Shown here: positions 43,661 to 55,064 of the stretch, in pieces
Layout of the letters: every line of letters starts with the position of its first letter
Numbering within the stretch: the first letter of the stretch is position 1
Assembly (NCBI GenBank): GCA_026182355.1
Contig: JAPFBL010000596.1
Location: 62,001 to 126,000, forward strand
Direction of reading: 5' to 3'
DNA length: 64,000 nt
Origin: Hermatobates lingyangjiaoensis
Taxonomy: Eukaryota > Arthropoda > Insecta > Hemiptera > Hermatobatidae
Made by a program: the position numbers and the translations under genes
Notes under the pieces: model-generated
Seen by the model: the letters and a program-made list of their open reading frames with translations, nothing else
What the model was told of the DNA's origin: nothing
The model's database searches: none

Positions 43661-43950
43661 TAGGACCGGGGTTCGATCCCCACCTGGCCCTCGATTTATT
43701 CACGCGGGAGGTGAATAAATCTGAGTAAACGTCGTCCCTCAGAGAAGACGTTAAACCGTCGGTCCCTTAGCCTGACGATATCAGGTATCAGGTACTTGTT
43801 AAAGATCCCTACTCTAAATACACTTGAGTTAGGCAAAATTTAGGATTTCCACTGTAGAATCAATCTTCATTGTGTGGTATCACAAAGGGCTAATGCTCGG
43901 TCTACGTGTGTTTCCTTGTGGGACTACCACTGCAATCTAACCTAACCTAA
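43661..43950 (+). repeat. tRNA-derived SINE (plus strand)
   Basis: Begins at the box B end (ggggttcgatccccacc), so the head is truncated; the rest is inverse to the SINE at 43190. The pair could fold into a ~280-bp hairpin in the PIAS pre-mRNA. Confidence 0.85.
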
Positions 43951-44039
43951 CATATCCCTGTTAAGCATGTTCAGTCAATTTATTTCAATAACTAAAGCTA
44001 TAATTTGTGAGTGACGCAAAGGGTCACGGGTAGTCTAGT

Positions 44040-44290
44040 ATACCTATTAAATATATGCACTGAGGTTAGTATGATTTATATTGTTAATATGGCATACTGT
44101 CATACCTCGTAAGATGATGTAGGAGTCGTTGGAGCGCTTTCGGACATTGTCCGTTTTCAATCGCAACTAACCTGTTCCTACCTACCTAACCTACGAGTAG
44201 GTTACTTGCGATTCAAGATGGACAATGTCCGAAAGCGCTCCAATGACTCCAAGATCATCGTATGAGGTCTGACGGTTTGCCATATTAATA
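44040..44290. mobile_element. Palindrome with AGCGCT-type hammerhead-like cores
   Basis: The arms (ggagcgctttcggacattgt and inverse) each carry a core. The plus core at 44212-44240 is UUCAAGA, one base, stem GGAC/GUCC, GAAA, AGCGCU then C. Outer arms hold gtatgatttatattgtta. Confidence 0.75.
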
Positions 44291-44439
44291 ATATAAATAC
44301 TTATAAAAACTATTATTTCATCTTGGAATAATGTATCACTTGCTATAGTTGTCGGATTTGTTACATTTGAGGTATAGTTACTTTCTCAAGGTCACATTTA
44401 TAATAGTATAGATTTCTTTAAAAAATGATACTCTGATGG

Positions 44440-44650
44440 AATAATAAATATATTATTAATATTAAACATATAATCTACCCTCTTACCTCGTACATTACTG
44501 CTGTAGCTGTCGGACCGGTTTCGGGTGTCACCCATCTTCAACACGAACTGCTGGGAGTTCGTGTTGAAGATGGATGACACCCGAAACCGGTCCGACAGCT
44601 ACAGCAGAAATGTATGAGGTAAGACGGTAGATTATATGTTTAATATTAAT
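44440..44650. mobile_element. Near-perfect palindrome with ACCGGT-type cores
   Basis: Arms of about 100 bases (ataatctaccctcttacctc and inverse). The plus core at 44563-44592 is UUGAAGA, one base, a GG-UG/CA-CC hairpin, GAAA, ACCGGU then C, giving a GUC triplet; the minus core is at 44513-44541. Confidence 0.85.
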
Positions 44651-44814
44651 AATACTAACCTCTGTGGTAATGATGAAATGCATGAATTTAATAAATATAT
44701 TATTTATTACTTTTTTTTGAGTATTGTATTTATTTATTTTTATTTGGAAGATAATTAAATTTCTCTCTTACTCTTGAATTTCAATTTGTTTTTCTCTTAC
44801 AGTTATGAAAGGGC

Positions 44815-47000
44815 AAAACAAAACGTTTTTTCTGGTCTTGTTCTCCCGTTTCTTCAAATCCTCAACGGGTTTTCGGGTAATCTCACAAATATACTAGTAT
44901 CACATAGTCTGTCGATCTTTCTCAAATATTCCTCCAGTGACTATTAGGGCAAAACAAGACGTTTCGTCTGGTCTTGTTCTCCCGTTTCTTCAAATCCTCA
45001 ACGGGTTTTCGGGTAATCTCACAAATATACTAGTATCACATAGTCTGTTGATCTTTCTCAAATATTCCTCCAGTAGCTATTAGGGCAAAACAAGACGTTT
45101 TGTCTGGTCTTGTTCTCTCGTTTCTTCAAATCCTCAACGGGGTTTCGGGTAATCTCACAAATATACTAGTATCACATAGTCTGTTGATCTTTCCCGAATA
45201 TTCCTCCTGTAGGTATTAGGGCAAAACAAGATGTTTCGTCTGGTTTTGTTCTTCCGTTTCTTGAAATCCTCAACGGGGTTTCGGGTAATCTCACGAAATA
45301 TACTAATATCACAGAATCTGTTGATCTTTCCCGAATATTCCTCCTGTAGGTATTAGGGCAAAACAAGACGTTTCGTCTGGTCTTGTTCTCTCGTTTCTTC
45401 AAATCCTCAACGGGGTTTCGGGTATTCAGGGAATATACTAGTATCACATAGTCTGTTGATCTTTCCCGAATATTCCTCCTGTAGGTATTAAGGCAAAACA
45501 AGACATTTCGTCTGGTCTTGTTCTCCCGTTTCTTAAATCCTCAACGGGGTTTCGGGTAATCTCACAGAATATACTAGCATCACATAGTCTGTCGATCTTT
45601 CCCCAAATATTCCTCCAGTAGGTATTAGGACAAAGCAAGACGTTTCGTCTGTCTTGTTCTCCGTTTCTTCAAATCCTCAACGGGTTTTCGGTAATTTCAC
45701 AAATATACTAGTATCACATAGTCTGTTGATCTTTCTCAAATATTCCTCCTCAGGTATTAGGATAAACAAACGTTTGTCTGGTCTTGTTCTCCGTTTTCTT
45801 CAAATCCTCACGGGTTTCGGGTAATCACGGAATATAGTAGATCACAGTCTGTTGACTTTCCCAATATTCCTCCAGTTAGCTATTAGGGCAAAACAAGACT
45901 TTCGTCTGGTCTTGTTCTCCCGTTTCTTTCAAATCCTCAACGGGTTTTCGGGTAATTTCACAAATATACTAGTATCACATAGTCTGTTGATCTTTCTCAA
46001 ATATTCCTCCAGGGTATTAGGCAACAACAAGACGTTTTGTCTGGTCTTGTTCTCTCGTTTCTTCAAATCCTCACGGGGTTTCGGGTAATCTACGGAATAT
46101 ACTATTATCACAACTAGTCTGTTGAATCTTTCCCAAATATTCCTCCTGCAGTAGTATTAGGGCAACAACAAAACGTTTTCGTCTGGTCTTGTTCTCCCGT
46201 TTCTTCAAATCCTCAACGGGTTTTCGGGTAATCTAACGGAATATACTAGCATCACATAGTCTGTTGAACTTTCCAAATATTCCTCCAGTGTATTAGGGCA
46301 AAACAAGACGTTTTGTCTAAGGTCTTGTTCTCTACGTTTCTTCAAATCCTCGACGGGTTTTCGGGTAATTCACGAAATATACTATTATCACATAGTCTGT
46401 TGATCTTTCCCAAATATTCCTCCTGCAGGGTATTAGGAACAACCAAACGTTTTGTCTGTCTTGTTCTCCCGTTTCTTCAAATCCTCAACGGGTTTCCGGG
46501 TAATTAACAATATACTAGATCACAAGTCTGTTGACTTTCCAAATATTCCTCCGTGGCTATTAGGGAAAACAAGACGTTTTGTCTGGTCTTGTTCTCCGTT
46601 TCTTCAAATCCTCGAGGGTTTCGGGTAATTTCAACGAATATACTAGATCACTAGTCTGTTGATCTTTCTCAAATATTCCTCCAGTGGTTATTAGGGCAAA
46701 ACAAGACGTTTTGTCTGGTCTTGTTCTCTCGTTTCTTCAAATCCTCGACGGGGTTTCGGGTAATCTCACGGAATATACTATTATCACAGACTAGTCTGTT
46801 GATCTTTCCCAAATATTCCTCCTGCAGGGATTAGGATACAACAAAACGTTTTGTCTGGTCTTGTTCTCCCGTTTCTTCAAATCCTCAACGGGTTTCCGGG
46901 TAATCTAACGGAATATACTAGCATCACAGTCTGTTGAACTTTCCCAAATATTCCTCCAGTAGCTATTAGGGCAAAACAAGACGTTTCGTCTCAAAGGTGT
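44815..47000. repeat. ~135 bp tandem repeat, about 16 copies
   Basis: Units carry gggcaaaacaagacgtttcg, cttcaaatcctcaacggg and ttcgggtaatctcac. Each has the hairpin agacg-ttt-cgtct. Units from about 45640 to 46660 have many one-base deletions; the outer units are cleaner. It ends 100 bases before a PIAS exon. Confidence 0.95.
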
Positions 47001-47101
47001 TACGACTTTTATAGCTTTAGTGCAGGTAAAAGTAATGGCATGCATGTATGTATATTTTATTAGATTGACATGAAATAATTAATTTTTTTTTTTATTTTTA
47101 G

Positions 47102-47251
47102 AACCCCATTCCTACCAACAGGCCGGGAGTTGAACCCAAAAGGCCGCCCAGGCCTGTCAATGTGTCTTCCTATGTTAAACTCTGCCCAGCGGTGGCCAAT
47201 CATATAATGGTGTCCTGGACTCCTGACTATACTAGGGGTTACGTCATAGCG
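47102..47251 (+). CDS. PIAS: PIAS exon, end of PINIT domain
   Basis: Fifty codons, phase 0 at both ends. The residues RPGVEPKRPPRPVNVSSYV contain the motif that gave the PINIT domain its name (PINIT in vertebrates, PVNVS here), followed by IMVSWTPDYTRGYVIA. The last part matches the fly form W.PDYTR.Y. The acceptor follows tttttattttta and the donor is GTGACT at 47252, a weaker donor than the others. The next residues come from the duplicated 91-base exon and restore the family sequence A(A/V)YLV. Confidence 0.95.
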
Positions 47252-47414
47252 GTGACTGTTCATTTTTATTAAATTTATTTAATTTAGTTTCTTATGGAGG
47301 AGGGAGGTACTGCTAGATTATGTTTGTCGGGGCATGATCAGTAAATTTACTTCATGTTTTAATATTTACTACTTTTCAGTAATTTTGAGGTTATTATGTA
47401 TATATATATACTAT

Positions 47415-47722
47415 GTTTTGTTATTGAAGGCTAGGTCAAATAAAAGAAAATAAACTCCTTCCAAGGCCGACGTTTCGATGTATTTGTACATCATCTTTCT
47501 GGGCTAAAAATTAGAGTAAGAACTATAATACATTTACCAAAACAATCTACAACTCACATAGAGAACAAACACAAATTTTTGAGACCAACAGATACATACA
47601 AAAGGTTATTTTATAATCAGAGTTGTTGAGCCCTGAAGATGATGTACAAATACATCGAAACGTCGGCCTTGGAAGGAGTTTATTTGCTTTTATTTGACCT
47701 AGCCCTCAATAACAAAACATAG
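47415..47722. mobile_element. PLE palindrome, ACGT family
   Basis: Outer arms ttttgttattgaaggctagg and inverse. The plus core at 47633-47664 is CUGAAGA, one base, stem GAUGUA/UACAUC with loop CAAA, GAAA, ACGU then C (GUC triplet). The minus mate has CAGAAAGA in place of CUGAAGA. Confidence 0.85.
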
Positions 47723-47779
47723 AATAGAATAGAAGAGGTCAAGAAGAATTTTGGAGATTATGTATATATATATATAGTT

Positions 47780-48347
47780 CAATATGGAAAAAGAAACATA
47801 GAGAAATCAAAAGAACACACTTACAGTCTCTAATTTTCGGTTTGAACCGCCTTCAGGAGAGATAAGAGAGGGAAACCAAGCGCACTGGTTCAGAGACCGG
47901 TTGGAGACGGTTCAAACCGAAAATTAGAGACTGTAAGTGTGTTCTTTTGATTTCTCTATGTTTCTTTATCTATATTGAACTATATTTGTCCGTTTTGGAT
48001 CGTATTTGAAACGAAAAAGTATATATATATAGTAAACAGGAAAACGATCCAAAAGGACAACATACGTTTCACGATGAATCACCAACCCAAAACTAAGGAA
48101 CAAACACACTTACTGTCTCTAATTTTCAGTTGAACCGTCATTAGGAGAGTTGAGATAGGGACACCAAGGGCACTTGTGAAGCGACTGTTGGGTCTCCAAC
48201 CGTCGCTTCACATGTGCGCTTGGTGCCCCTATCTCAACTCTCCTGATGACAGTTCAACTGAAAATTAGAGACAGTAAGTGTGTGATTCACCGTGAAACGT
48301 GTTGTCCTTTTGTATCGTTTTCCTGTTTACAATTTGTATATATATAT

Positions 48348-48379
<32 letters not shown>

Positions 48380-48760
48380 GAGATAAGATATAAGATAAGA
48401 GATAAGATATAAGATATAATAAGATAAGAGATAAGATATATATATATATATATACTTAAAATAATCAGTGATACATAGACTAAAACATAAGAAAAGACTC
48501 ACTTTTCAATATTTCGACCGTAATGCCGGTCGTCCTCAGGAGAACAAGTGAACGACAGTCAACTGGTCAACTGAAGGACTGTCGTCCCTCCGTCAATTCA
48601 CTTCTTCTCCTGAGGACGACCGCCATTATGGTCGAAATAATGAAAGGTGAGTCTTTTGTTATGTTTCAGTTTATGTGTCACTGTTTATTTTAAGTGTTAT
48701 CTCTCCTGCCGGACCGTTTTTCGTTTATCATGATATATATATTGTGTTTTATATATGTTG
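47780..48760. mobile_element. Three PLE palindromes, AATT, AATT and AUAU families
   Basis: 47780-47985 (aaagaaacatagagaaatc arms), 48035-48335 (gtaaacaggaaaacgatcc arms) and 48460-48730 (cactttcaatatttcgacc-type arms; plus core CUGAGGA at 48610). (TA)n lies between. GTAAGT or GTGAGT follows each core. Confidence 0.85.
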
Positions 48761-48764
48761 TGAA

Positions 48765-48830
48765 ATTAAAAACAGGCATACAATTTAACAAGACATGTAT
48801 AAACGAAGGTCTGCTTCCGAAATATACGAA
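48765..48830 (+). pseudogene. Short PLE ORF fragment ending YTNI
   Basis: The frame reads LKTGIQFNKTCINEGLLPKY then TNIF before TA-rich sequence. It is the same conserved break as in the other fragments. Confidence 0.5.
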
Positions 48831-49399
48831 TATATTTATAAATATAAATAAAAGTATCTATCGTGGAATAGACACAAAATAATAGTTTATCAGGATTCGG
48901 TCAGTTCTTCAGGTTCAAATTAAACTCTCATTATCAACGTTTCCGTTTTTATTTAAAAATTTTTTCATAGGCCTACAAAAGAGAGGAAACATAAATAATT
49001 CAATCATTGAAAAATAAAACATATATAAAAAACGGTTTTAGTGAAAAATAAGAAATTACAATAGAAATTTTGACAATAGGTTAGTGAAAGAACTTACATT
49101 ATTGAGAGAGTTTACATTACATTTTATACTTCTGTAAATTATCTCAATAACCTATTGTCAAAATTTTACTCTGTTTTGTAGGCATATGAAAAAATATAAA
49201 ATAAAAACCAAAACGTTGGCAATAAAAGTTTAATTTGAACCTGAAGAACTTGATAAACTTTTGTTTTGTTTCTATTCCACGGTCGATACTTTCTGTGTAT
49301 ATATCTTGAATCATGTTAAGAATACTATATCAATAGCTTGGGCCATATAAGAATCTGTTTGCCTTAATAACAAGAAACAACTATTAAAATTATCTCTGT

Positions 49400-50290
49400 C
49401 AATCATGTTGAGTGAATTAATTTCAATAGCTATTGTTATAATTTCTGAGTGACTTTTTATAGCTATTGTTATAATTTCTGAATGACACAAAGGGTCACGG
49501 GTAGTCTAGTATTGTTATAATTTCTGAGTGACCCTTTATAGTTATTGTTATAATTTCTGAATGACACAAAGAGTCACGGGTAGTCTAGTATTGTTATAAT
49601 TTCTGAGTGACCCTTTATAGCTATTGTTATAATTTCTGAATGACACAAAGAGTCACGGGTAGTCTAGTATTGTTATAATTTCTGAGTGACCCTTTATAGC
49701 TATTGTTATAATTTCCGAGTGACACAAGGGGTCACGGGTAGTCTAGTATAGTTATAATTTCTGAATGACACAAAGGGTCACGGGCAGTCTAGTATTGTTA
49801 TAATTTCTGAGTGACCCTTTATAGCTATTGTTATAATTTCTGAATGACATAAAGGGTCACGGGTAGTCTAGTATTGTTATAATTTCTGAGTGAACCTTTA
49901 TAGCTATTGTTATAATTTCTGAATGACATAAAGGGTCACGGGTAGTCTAGTATTCTTATAATTTCTGAATGATACAAAGGGTCACAGGTAGTCTAGTATT
50001 GTTATAATTTCTGAGTGACCCTTTATAGTTATTGTTATAATTTCTGAATGACACAAAGAGTCACGGGTAGTCTAGTATTGTTATAATTTCTGAATGACTC
50101 AAAGGGTCACGGGTAGTCTAGTATAGTTATAATTTTTGAATGACACAAAGTCACGGGTAGTCTAGTATAGTTATAATTTTTGAATGACACAAAGGGTCAC
50201 GGGTAGTCTAGTATTGTTATAATTTCTGAGTGACCCTTTATAGCTATTGTTATAATTTCCGAGTGACACAAAGGGTGGCGGGTAGACTAG
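49400..50290. repeat. Minisatellite, ~75-100 bp units, copy 1
   Basis: Units alternate gagtgaccctttatagc and gacacaaagggtcacgggta with gttataatttctga. GTGACCCTTT and AAAGGGTCAC are inverse, so each unit can fold. It appears to have grown from the end of the Helitron-like repeat (gggtcacgggtagtctagt). Confidence 0.9.
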
Positions 50291-50452
50291 TGCTATATAA
50301 AATGTTTGGACCATATAAGAATATTTGTTTTCATGGCTTAATAACAAGAAATAGCAATATCAGTTCATTCTTGTGAATCAAGTTCAGTGATTGTATTTTA
50401 TTAACTTTTGCTATAATTTCTTAACACTGAGTGACACAAGGGGTACACGGAT

Positions 50453-50775
50453 CGTTCTCAAAGGGGGTGATATTCACCCCCAGGGGTGAATTTTTGGATC
50501 TTCAGGGGGTGAATTGTGACCACAGTAGGTTTACAGCGTGAGGAAAGCTATATTGACCTCTTAATTATAATTTAAAAAAAATTATAGAATTAATATTTCA
50601 TATATCCATCAATAATTATAATTAGCATTTTATTTTTAAAATTCTCTTGTAATCATAATTACTGTCAAGTTGTAAAAGTGTATATACTACCTTGGGAAGA
50701 ATAGGGGTGGGGGGGAATGGCATTATGGGAAATGGCGAGAGGGGTGAATGGGCTAAACAAGGCTGAGAACCCCTG
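50453..50775. mobile_element. hAT-type MITE, left end deleted
   Basis: Same as 54419-54756 but the first ~10 bases and one target copy are missing (atcgttctcaaag). Confidence 0.75.
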
Positions 50776-50992
50776 GTCTAGTTTATATATAATGTTTTAT
50801 ATTGTTGAATTTATATAATACAATTTGATATAACTGAAATAGGACTGATTGATTTGTACATATTGTGCTCCAAAGATAAATAATTGTTTAGCTTTTCATG
50901 AATTTATTTTGCATGTTTGTTTGTTTCTCCCTGGTGGGTATGTTGATAGATTTTTTTTTTGCTTTTAGTAAATTCTAACTGTTTGTTGACAG

Positions 50993-51083
50993 GCGTATCT
51001 GGTGAGAAAACTCTCGGCTACAGACCTTTTAAATAGGCTCAAGGCTAAAGGCATTAGGCATTCAGACTTCACCTCGGGTTTAA
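50993..51083 (+). CDS. PIAS: PIAS 91-base exon, copy 1
   Basis: The exon codes for AYLVRKLSATDLLNRLKAKG and then IRHSDFTSGL plus one base. It matches the PIAS linker between PINIT and SP-RING (YLVK.L....LLQRL..KGI). The acceptor is gttgacag and the donor GTAAGT at 51084. An identical copy lies 3981 bases downstream. The exon length is 3n+1, so including both copies shifts the frame and reads a TAG in copy 2 after about 15 codons. Skipping both puts a TAG near the start of the SP-RING exon. One copy must be chosen. Confidence 0.93.
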
Positions 51084-51129
51084 GTAAGTGCCCTTCTTTT
51101 AATTCATTCCTATGAGTCATATATATATA

Positions 51130-52440
51130 TAAAATTCAATAATATATCAACCGTTGGATAGAATAGGTGTATAATGTAATCGGGATTCGGTCAATTTTCC
51201 AGGATCAAAATCAAACTCTCAATGCCGACGTTTCGGTTTTATTTAAAACCTTTTTCATAGGCCTACAAACAAAGGATGACAAGAAATCATATATAAACAT
51301 CAACATATAACTAACATCAAAATGGAATATTACAGTTGTGAAAAAACAAAAATATATATACAAGTAGAAGTAATAGAAAAGCAATAAACATTTTTATGAA
51401 CTTACAGAAGTCAGAATTTTTGAATTAGAAAAATGATGAAATTTACATTATATAAAATGAAGTAACAATAGATAGTTAGTGAACTAACATCTTAACTGGT
51501 CAAAAACTTGGACCAGACTAACTGATTACAATTACATGTAAACCGAACACTGTTCACTCAAAGAACACAAAAGGAACTAAGGAAATTAAATTTCACTAAA
51601 ATCAACTTAACACTCCTGAATAAATAGTGTTCAAATTGGTAATGTCACTTCTATGATTAACTGAACTTAGATCTTTTTTAATATATAGCATTTCGAGGGT
51701 CTTTCTTCTTTGCTCATCTTGTTCTTTATCTACTATAATTGCTTCTTCAAAATCGAACATGTGACCTTCGTTTAAGGCATGGAATGCTAAAGCAGTGGCG
51801 TTACTTTTATTAGTTCTTATTGAATAAGAATGTTGATAAAGCTTTCTTTTAAAAAAACGACTTGTTTCTCCGTAATAACGCTTGTCGCAGTCTTTACATT
51901 TGATCGCATAAATGAGGTTACTTTGTAACTCCTTTGGTATTTTTTTGTTTCAAATTTGAAAATAAGACTTAACTTTTCTTTTGTTATAAAATGCCAATGT
52001 AACTTCAGGTACATTTCGTTTGAAAACTTTTCTAATTGATTGTGATAAGCCCTCAACATACGGAAATTTGAAATACTTTTTATTTAAAATTCAAGTTCAG
52101 CATGATTTTGATTGGAATGTTTGGTTGTTCTCTTGTATATTTTAAACCAAAACGTTCAATTAAGTTGTTTGGATAACAATTTTTCTGCAACAATGACTTT
52201 ACCCTTTTCTTATTTTCTTTTAGAAAAACATGGACTACTAATTTCAACAACCTTTTAACTAAATTTTGAACGCAATTCAATTTTTGGTTTATAGAATGAG
52301 AGGAGTGATAGTTCAGTATTTTCCTGCACTGGTAGGCTTTCTATACCAATCCGTTAAAATAATGCCATTTTCACCTCTTATAACTTTTACATCTAAAAAG
52401 GCAGATTTCCGTCTTTTTCTATTTCATAGGTAACGAAGGT
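51130..52440 (-). mobile_element. 5'-truncated Penelope-like element
   Basis: In minus sense: the end of the reverse transcriptase, the GIY-YIG nuclease, a 3' UTR of about 380 bases, a hammerhead-like core near 51230-51270 (long hairpin GGTTTT/AAAACC, GAAA, ACGT then C), and a tail ending in a TA run at 51120. It separates the two copies of the tandem duplication. Confidence 0.85.
51640..52440 (-). pseudogene. PLE reverse transcriptase end and GIY-YIG domain
   Basis: Minus-strand segments in order: DGNLPF / LDVKVIRGENG, ILTDWYRKPTSAGKY, SINQKLNCVQNLVKRLLKL, KYFKFPYVEGLSQSIRKVF, then NLIYAIKCKDCDKRYYGETS and RFFKRKLYQHSYSIRTNKSN, FHALNEGH, and KTLEMLYIKKDLSSVNHRSD. The LDV...YRKPT block is the C-terminal RT region; the CxxC-YYG..SR..R...H pattern is the PLE nuclease. 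At least three frameshifts break it, including a one-base loss near 52407. The RT catalytic core is not present. Confidence 0.88.
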
Positions 52441-53109
52441 CTGCTTCTGAAATATACGAATATATATATAAATAAAAGTATCTAACGTGGAATAGACACA
52501 AAATAATAGTTTATCGGGACTCGGTCAGTTCTTCAGGTTCAAATTAAACTCTCATTATCAACGTTTCCGTTTTTATTTAAAAATTTTTCATAGGCCTACA
52601 AAAGAGGGGAAACATAAATAATTCAATCATTGAAAAATAAAACATATAAGTAAAATAAGAAATTACTATAGAAATTTTGACAATAGGTTAGTGAAAGAAC
52701 TTACATTATTGAGAGAGTTTACATTACATTTTATACTTCTGTAAGTTATCTCACTAACTTATTGTCAAAATTTCTGTTGTAATTTCTTATTTGTAACTAA
52801 AAGCGTTTTTTATGTATGTTTGATTTTTGAATGATTGAATTATTTCTTTAATTTACTCCGTTTTGTAGGCATATGAAAAAATATAAAATAAAAACCAAAA
52901 CGTTGGCAATAAGAGTTTAATTTCAACCTGAAGAACTGACCAAGTCTTGATAAACTTTTGTTTTGTTTCTATTCCACGGTCGATACTTTCTGTGTATATA
53001 TCTTGAATCATGTTAAGAATACTATATCAATAGCTTGGGCCATATAAGAATCTGTTTCCGTGCCTTAATAACAAGAAACAACTATTAAAATTATCTCTGT
53101 CAATAATGT

Positions 53110-54250
53110 TCAGTGAATTAATTTCAATAGCTATTGTTATAATTTCTGAATGATACAAAGGGTCACGGGTAGTCTAGTATTGTTATAATTTCTGAGTGAA
53201 CCTTTATAGCTATTGTTATAATTTCTGAATGGCATAAAGGGTCACGGGTAGTCTAGTATTGTTATAATTTCTGAGTGACCCATTATAGCTATTGTTATAA
53301 TTTCTGAGTGACCCATTATAGCTATTGCTATAATTTCTGAGTGACACAAAGGGTCACGGGTAGTCTAGTATTGTTATAATTTCTGAGTGAACCTTTATAG
53401 CTATTGTTATAATTTCTGAGTGACCCTTTATAGCTATTGTTATAATTTCTGAGTGACACAAAGGGTCACGGGTAGTCTAGTATAGTTATAATTTCTGAAT
53501 GACACAAAGGGTCACGGGTAGTCTAGTATTGTTATAATTTCTGAGTGAACCTTTATAGCTATTGTTATAATTCCTGAATGACATAAAGGGTCACGGGCAG
53601 TCTAGTATTGTTATAATTTCTGAATGACACAAAGGGTCACGGGCAGTCTAGTATTGTTATAATTTCTGAGTGACCCTTTATAGCTATTATTATAATTTCT
53701 GAATGACATAAAGGGTCACGGGTAGTCTAGTATTGTTATAATTTCTGAGTGACCCTTTATAACTATTGTTATAATTTCTGAATGACATAAAGGGTCACGG
53801 GTAGTCTAGTATTGTTATAATTTCTGAGTGAACCTTTATAGCTATTGTTATAATTTCTGAATGACATAAAGGGTCACGGGTAGTCTAGTATTGTTATAAT
53901 TTCTGAGTGACCCATTATAGTTATTGTTATAATTTCTGAATGACACAATGGGTCACGGGTAGTCTAGTATTGTTATAATTTCTGAGTGACCCTTTATAGC
54001 TATTATAATTTCTGAGTGACACAAAGGGTCACGGGTAGTCTAGTATAGTTATAATTTCTGAATGACACAAAGGATCACGGGTAGTCTAGTATTGTTATAA
54101 TTTCTGAGTGACCCTTTATAGCTATTGCTATAATTTCTGAATGACACAAAGGGTCACGGGTAGTCTAGAATTGTTATAATTTCTGAGTGACCCTTTATAG
54201 CTATTGTTATAATTTCTGAGTGACACAAAGGGTCACTGGTAGTCTAGTGC
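53110..54250. repeat. Minisatellite, ~75-100 bp units, copy 2
   Basis: Same units as 49400-50290, about 250 bases longer. Confidence 0.9.
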
Positions 54251-54418
54251 TATATAAAATGTTTGGACCATATAAGAATATTTGTTTTCATGGCTTAATA
54301 ACAAGAAATAGCAATATCAGTTCATTCTTGTGAATCAAGTTCAGTGATTGTATTTTATTAACTGTTGCTATAATTTCTTAACACTGAGTGACACAAGGGG
54401 TCCACGAATCGTCTAGTT

Positions 54419-54756
54419 CAGGGGTTCTCAAAGGGGGTGATATTCACCCCCAGGGGTGAATTTTTGGATCTTCAGGGGGTGAATTGTTACCACAGTAGGT
54501 TTACAGCGTGAGGAAAGCTATATTGACCTCTTAATTATAATTTTAAAAAAAATTTATTGAATTAATATTTCATATCCATCAATAATTATAATTAGCATTT
54601 TAGTTTTAAAATTCTCTTATAATCATAATCACTGTAAAGTTGTAAAAGTGTATACACTACCACTACCTTGGGAAGAATAGGGGGTGGGGGGAATGGCATT
54701 GTGGGAAATGGCGAGAGGGGTGAATGGGCTAAACAAGGCTGAGAACCCAACCCCTG
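54419..54756. mobile_element. hAT-type MITE, 338 bp, TSD gtcta(g/a)tt
   Basis: Ends caggggttctcaaag and ctgagaacccaacccctg; gtctagtt at 54411-54418 and gtctaatt after 54756. Confidence 0.85.
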
Positions 54757-54973
54757 GTCTAATTTATATATAATGTTTTATATTGTTGAATTTATATAAT
54801 ACAATTTGATATAACTGAAATAGGATTGATTGATTTGTACATATTGTGCTCGAAAGATAAATAATTGTTTAGCTTTTCATGAATTTATTTTGCATGTTTG
54901 TTTGTTTCTCCCTGGTGGGTATATTGATAGATTTTTTTTTTGCTTTTAGTAAATTCTAACTGTTTGTTGACAG

Positions 54974-55064
54974 GCGTATCTGGTGAGAAAACTCTCGGCT
55001 ACAGACCTTTTAAATAGGCTCAAGGCTAAAGGCATTAGGCATTCAGACTTCACCTCGGGTTTAA
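54974..55064 (+). CDS. PIAS: PIAS 91-base exon, copy 2 (tandem duplicate)
   Basis: All 91 bases are identical to the exon at 50993, as are the acceptor and the GTAAGT donor (55065), and the flanking intron is near-identical for over 100 bases on each side. Its last base joins the SP-RING exon to form an Ile codon, as in PIAS of other animals (GLIKEKL). It is either a real duplicated exon under mutually exclusive splicing, a non-functional duplicate, or an assembly artefact in which two haplotypes were joined in tandem. Sequence alone cannot decide. Confidence 0.85.

Larger units (their letters stand above)
42710..44040 (+). mobile_element. Helitron-like repeat carrying an inverted SINE pair
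   Basis: The left end matches 39045 and the right end is gggtcacgggtagtctagt. Two SINEs are inside. No coding capacity. Class assignment is an inference. Confidence 0.4.
48803..51120 (+). repeat. Tandem duplication, copy 1 (contains PIAS exon)
   Basis: Shares with 52435-55095, in the same order: a PLE-derived palindrome, a gttataatttctgagtgac minisatellite, a hAT MITE, about 230 bases of intron and the 91-base exon. The offset is about 3630 at the left and 3981 at the right, because the minisatellites differ in length. Confidence 0.9.

Noticed and set aside
44815..46111. ORFs of 60-109 codons on both strands in the 135-bp array
   Set aside because: They repeat with the array, end at unit indels and have no homology.
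47060..47263. Minus-strand ORF opposite a PIAS exon
   Set aside because: It is the reverse shadow of the exon at 47102-47251.
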